A stretch of DNA of 64,000 nt from Apium graveolens (Eukaryota; Streptophyta; Magnoliopsida; Apiales; Apiaceae): the NCBI RefSeq assembly GCF_009905375.1, contig NW_027420812.1, forward strand, positions 1 through 64,000. Reading direction: 5' to 3'. The translations under genes and the position numbers were made by a program. The notes under the pieces were generated by a model, which was not told the DNA's origin, did not search any database, and saw only the letters and a list, made by a program, of their open reading frames with translations. Shown here piece after piece: positions 63,143-64,000 of this stretch. Numbering within the stretch: the first letter of the stretch is position 1; each line of letters opens with the position of its first letter.

Positions 63143-64000
63143 TGGTTTTAGTTATTGTCTTGGTGCCAGTTCTATTGGCATATTAGCATCGCTAATGGTG
63201 AAAACCTTGATAGTGGTGGTATTGGTGGTAGTGCTTTAAATATGAGTGGTGGCGCTGGTAACATTAACCCGCCTTACAGTGTTGAGCAAATACCTTCACA
63301 TCGACATCAATATCAACATTATCCTAATAATTCCTTGGAACTCATGATGTGGCTTTTTCTAATTTGGTTGCTTGTGTTACTCTCAACTCTACTATCACTT
63401 TTACAGAGGCAGGAGATGTACTTCCCAAAAGCAGCTCAGGTTCTCCAAGAAGTTCAGAAAACTTACGCTCTTTAAGTGACCCTACAAATGATTCATCTCT
63501 TACAAAATTGTATCATAAAATCCATATTTGGAGTGGTACCTCAATTAGATTAGTAATTAGATTTTTGTTCATACTTTCACTAAACAATTATGAAAAATAT
63601 TACAATTCTCAAACCCACAAAAGTATAGGTAATACAATTGACTGTTTGGCGGTTTCTATTTTTCGAATTTAATTCATGAACATTACTAATAGTTTTTAAG
63701 TAATGATCTAATATAACAATGAATTGTGGTTAATGTCCATAGCATCAATGATAAATAGCACATATATTATTGGCATGTATCATGTAATCACATGATATAT
63801 ATATATATATATATTTTGGTAACCTAGTAACTACATAAAACTACAGATGTCCATCCAAATAAACTGTAATATACCATTTTATATGTTATGCCGTCAAACA
63901 ATTGTATGCATGTATTTAATGAGAAAATAATATTGTGTAAAAAATAATGTTCTATTAAATAATTATGTTTTGACTTAGTATTCTATTAAAAATCATCTTC
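63143..64000. other. AT-rich spacer, unit D (cut by window end)
   Basis: As in B and C, with (AT)10 at about 63794-63813. The Copia array expected to follow lies outside the window. Confidence 0.6.

Larger units (their letters stand above)
1..64000. repeat. Tandem array of a ~20.4 kb composite unit (3.1 copies)
   Basis: The same order of elements recurs at 99, 20592, 40981 and 61396 (start of one Argonaute exon), giving periods of 20493, 20389 and 20415 bp. Both window ends lie inside the array, so the true unit boundary and copy number are not visible. Copies B and C are nearly identical. Copy A carries extra segments of 57 bp (about 2577-2633) and 104 bp (7187-7290) that B and C lack. The (AT)n tract after the Gly-rich repeat has about 11, 8, 10 and 10 units in A to D, which argues that the copies are physically distinct. 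An assembly duplication cannot be excluded from sequence alone. Confidence 0.95.

Overview
The window is plant nuclear DNA, probably from a eudicot. It is AT-rich, has spliced exons with GT..AG introns, and carries Copia and L1-type retrotransposon remains. I cannot name the species. No intact host gene, RNA gene or CRISPR array was found.

The whole window is a head-to-tail array of one unit of about 20.4 kb. Anchoring on one Argonaute exon (starts at 99, 20592, 40981 and 61396) gives periods of 20493, 20389 and 20415 bp. I call the copies A, B, C and D; D is cut off by the window end.

Each unit reads left to right as follows. (1) A 3'-truncated AGO6-like Argonaute gene fragment on the + strand, with exons of the linker-1 and PAZ regions. 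Its start lies at the right end of the previous unit, behind a promoter-like cluster (two TGGGCY site II elements and an AAACCCTAA telobox). (2) A Gly/Ser/Ile-rich coding-like repeat of about 700 bp that begins just after the last recognisable Argonaute exon. (3) A Copia retrotransposon on the - strand, probably SIRE/Maximus lineage, arranged LTR - complete internal region - LTR - 5'-truncated internal region. It has gag, pol in the order protease-integrase-RT-RNase H, and an extra ORF between pol and the 3' LTR. (4) A degraded L1-type reverse transcriptase fragment (+). (5) An unrelated solo LTR of about 1.45 kb with a perfect CATTT target-site duplication and an internal 36-bp minisatellite. 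(6) AT-rich spacer leading into the next Argonaute copy.

A 434-bp piece of the solo LTR also sits inside the Copia gag-pol of every unit, where the CCHC zinc knuckle should be. All retroelement genes are broken by stops or frameshifts. The Argonaute fragment faces the Copia array tail to tail, so read-through would give RNA antisense to the Copia element.

Units B and C are nearly identical. Unit A differs by real structural changes (57-bp and 104-bp segments lost from B and C) and by many single-base homopolymer indels. Those indels cluster in patches (about 1-15.5 kb, 37.4-40.8 kb and 62.2-62.9 kb), which looks partly like unpolished consensus sequence. Frameshifts in those patches should be read with caution.
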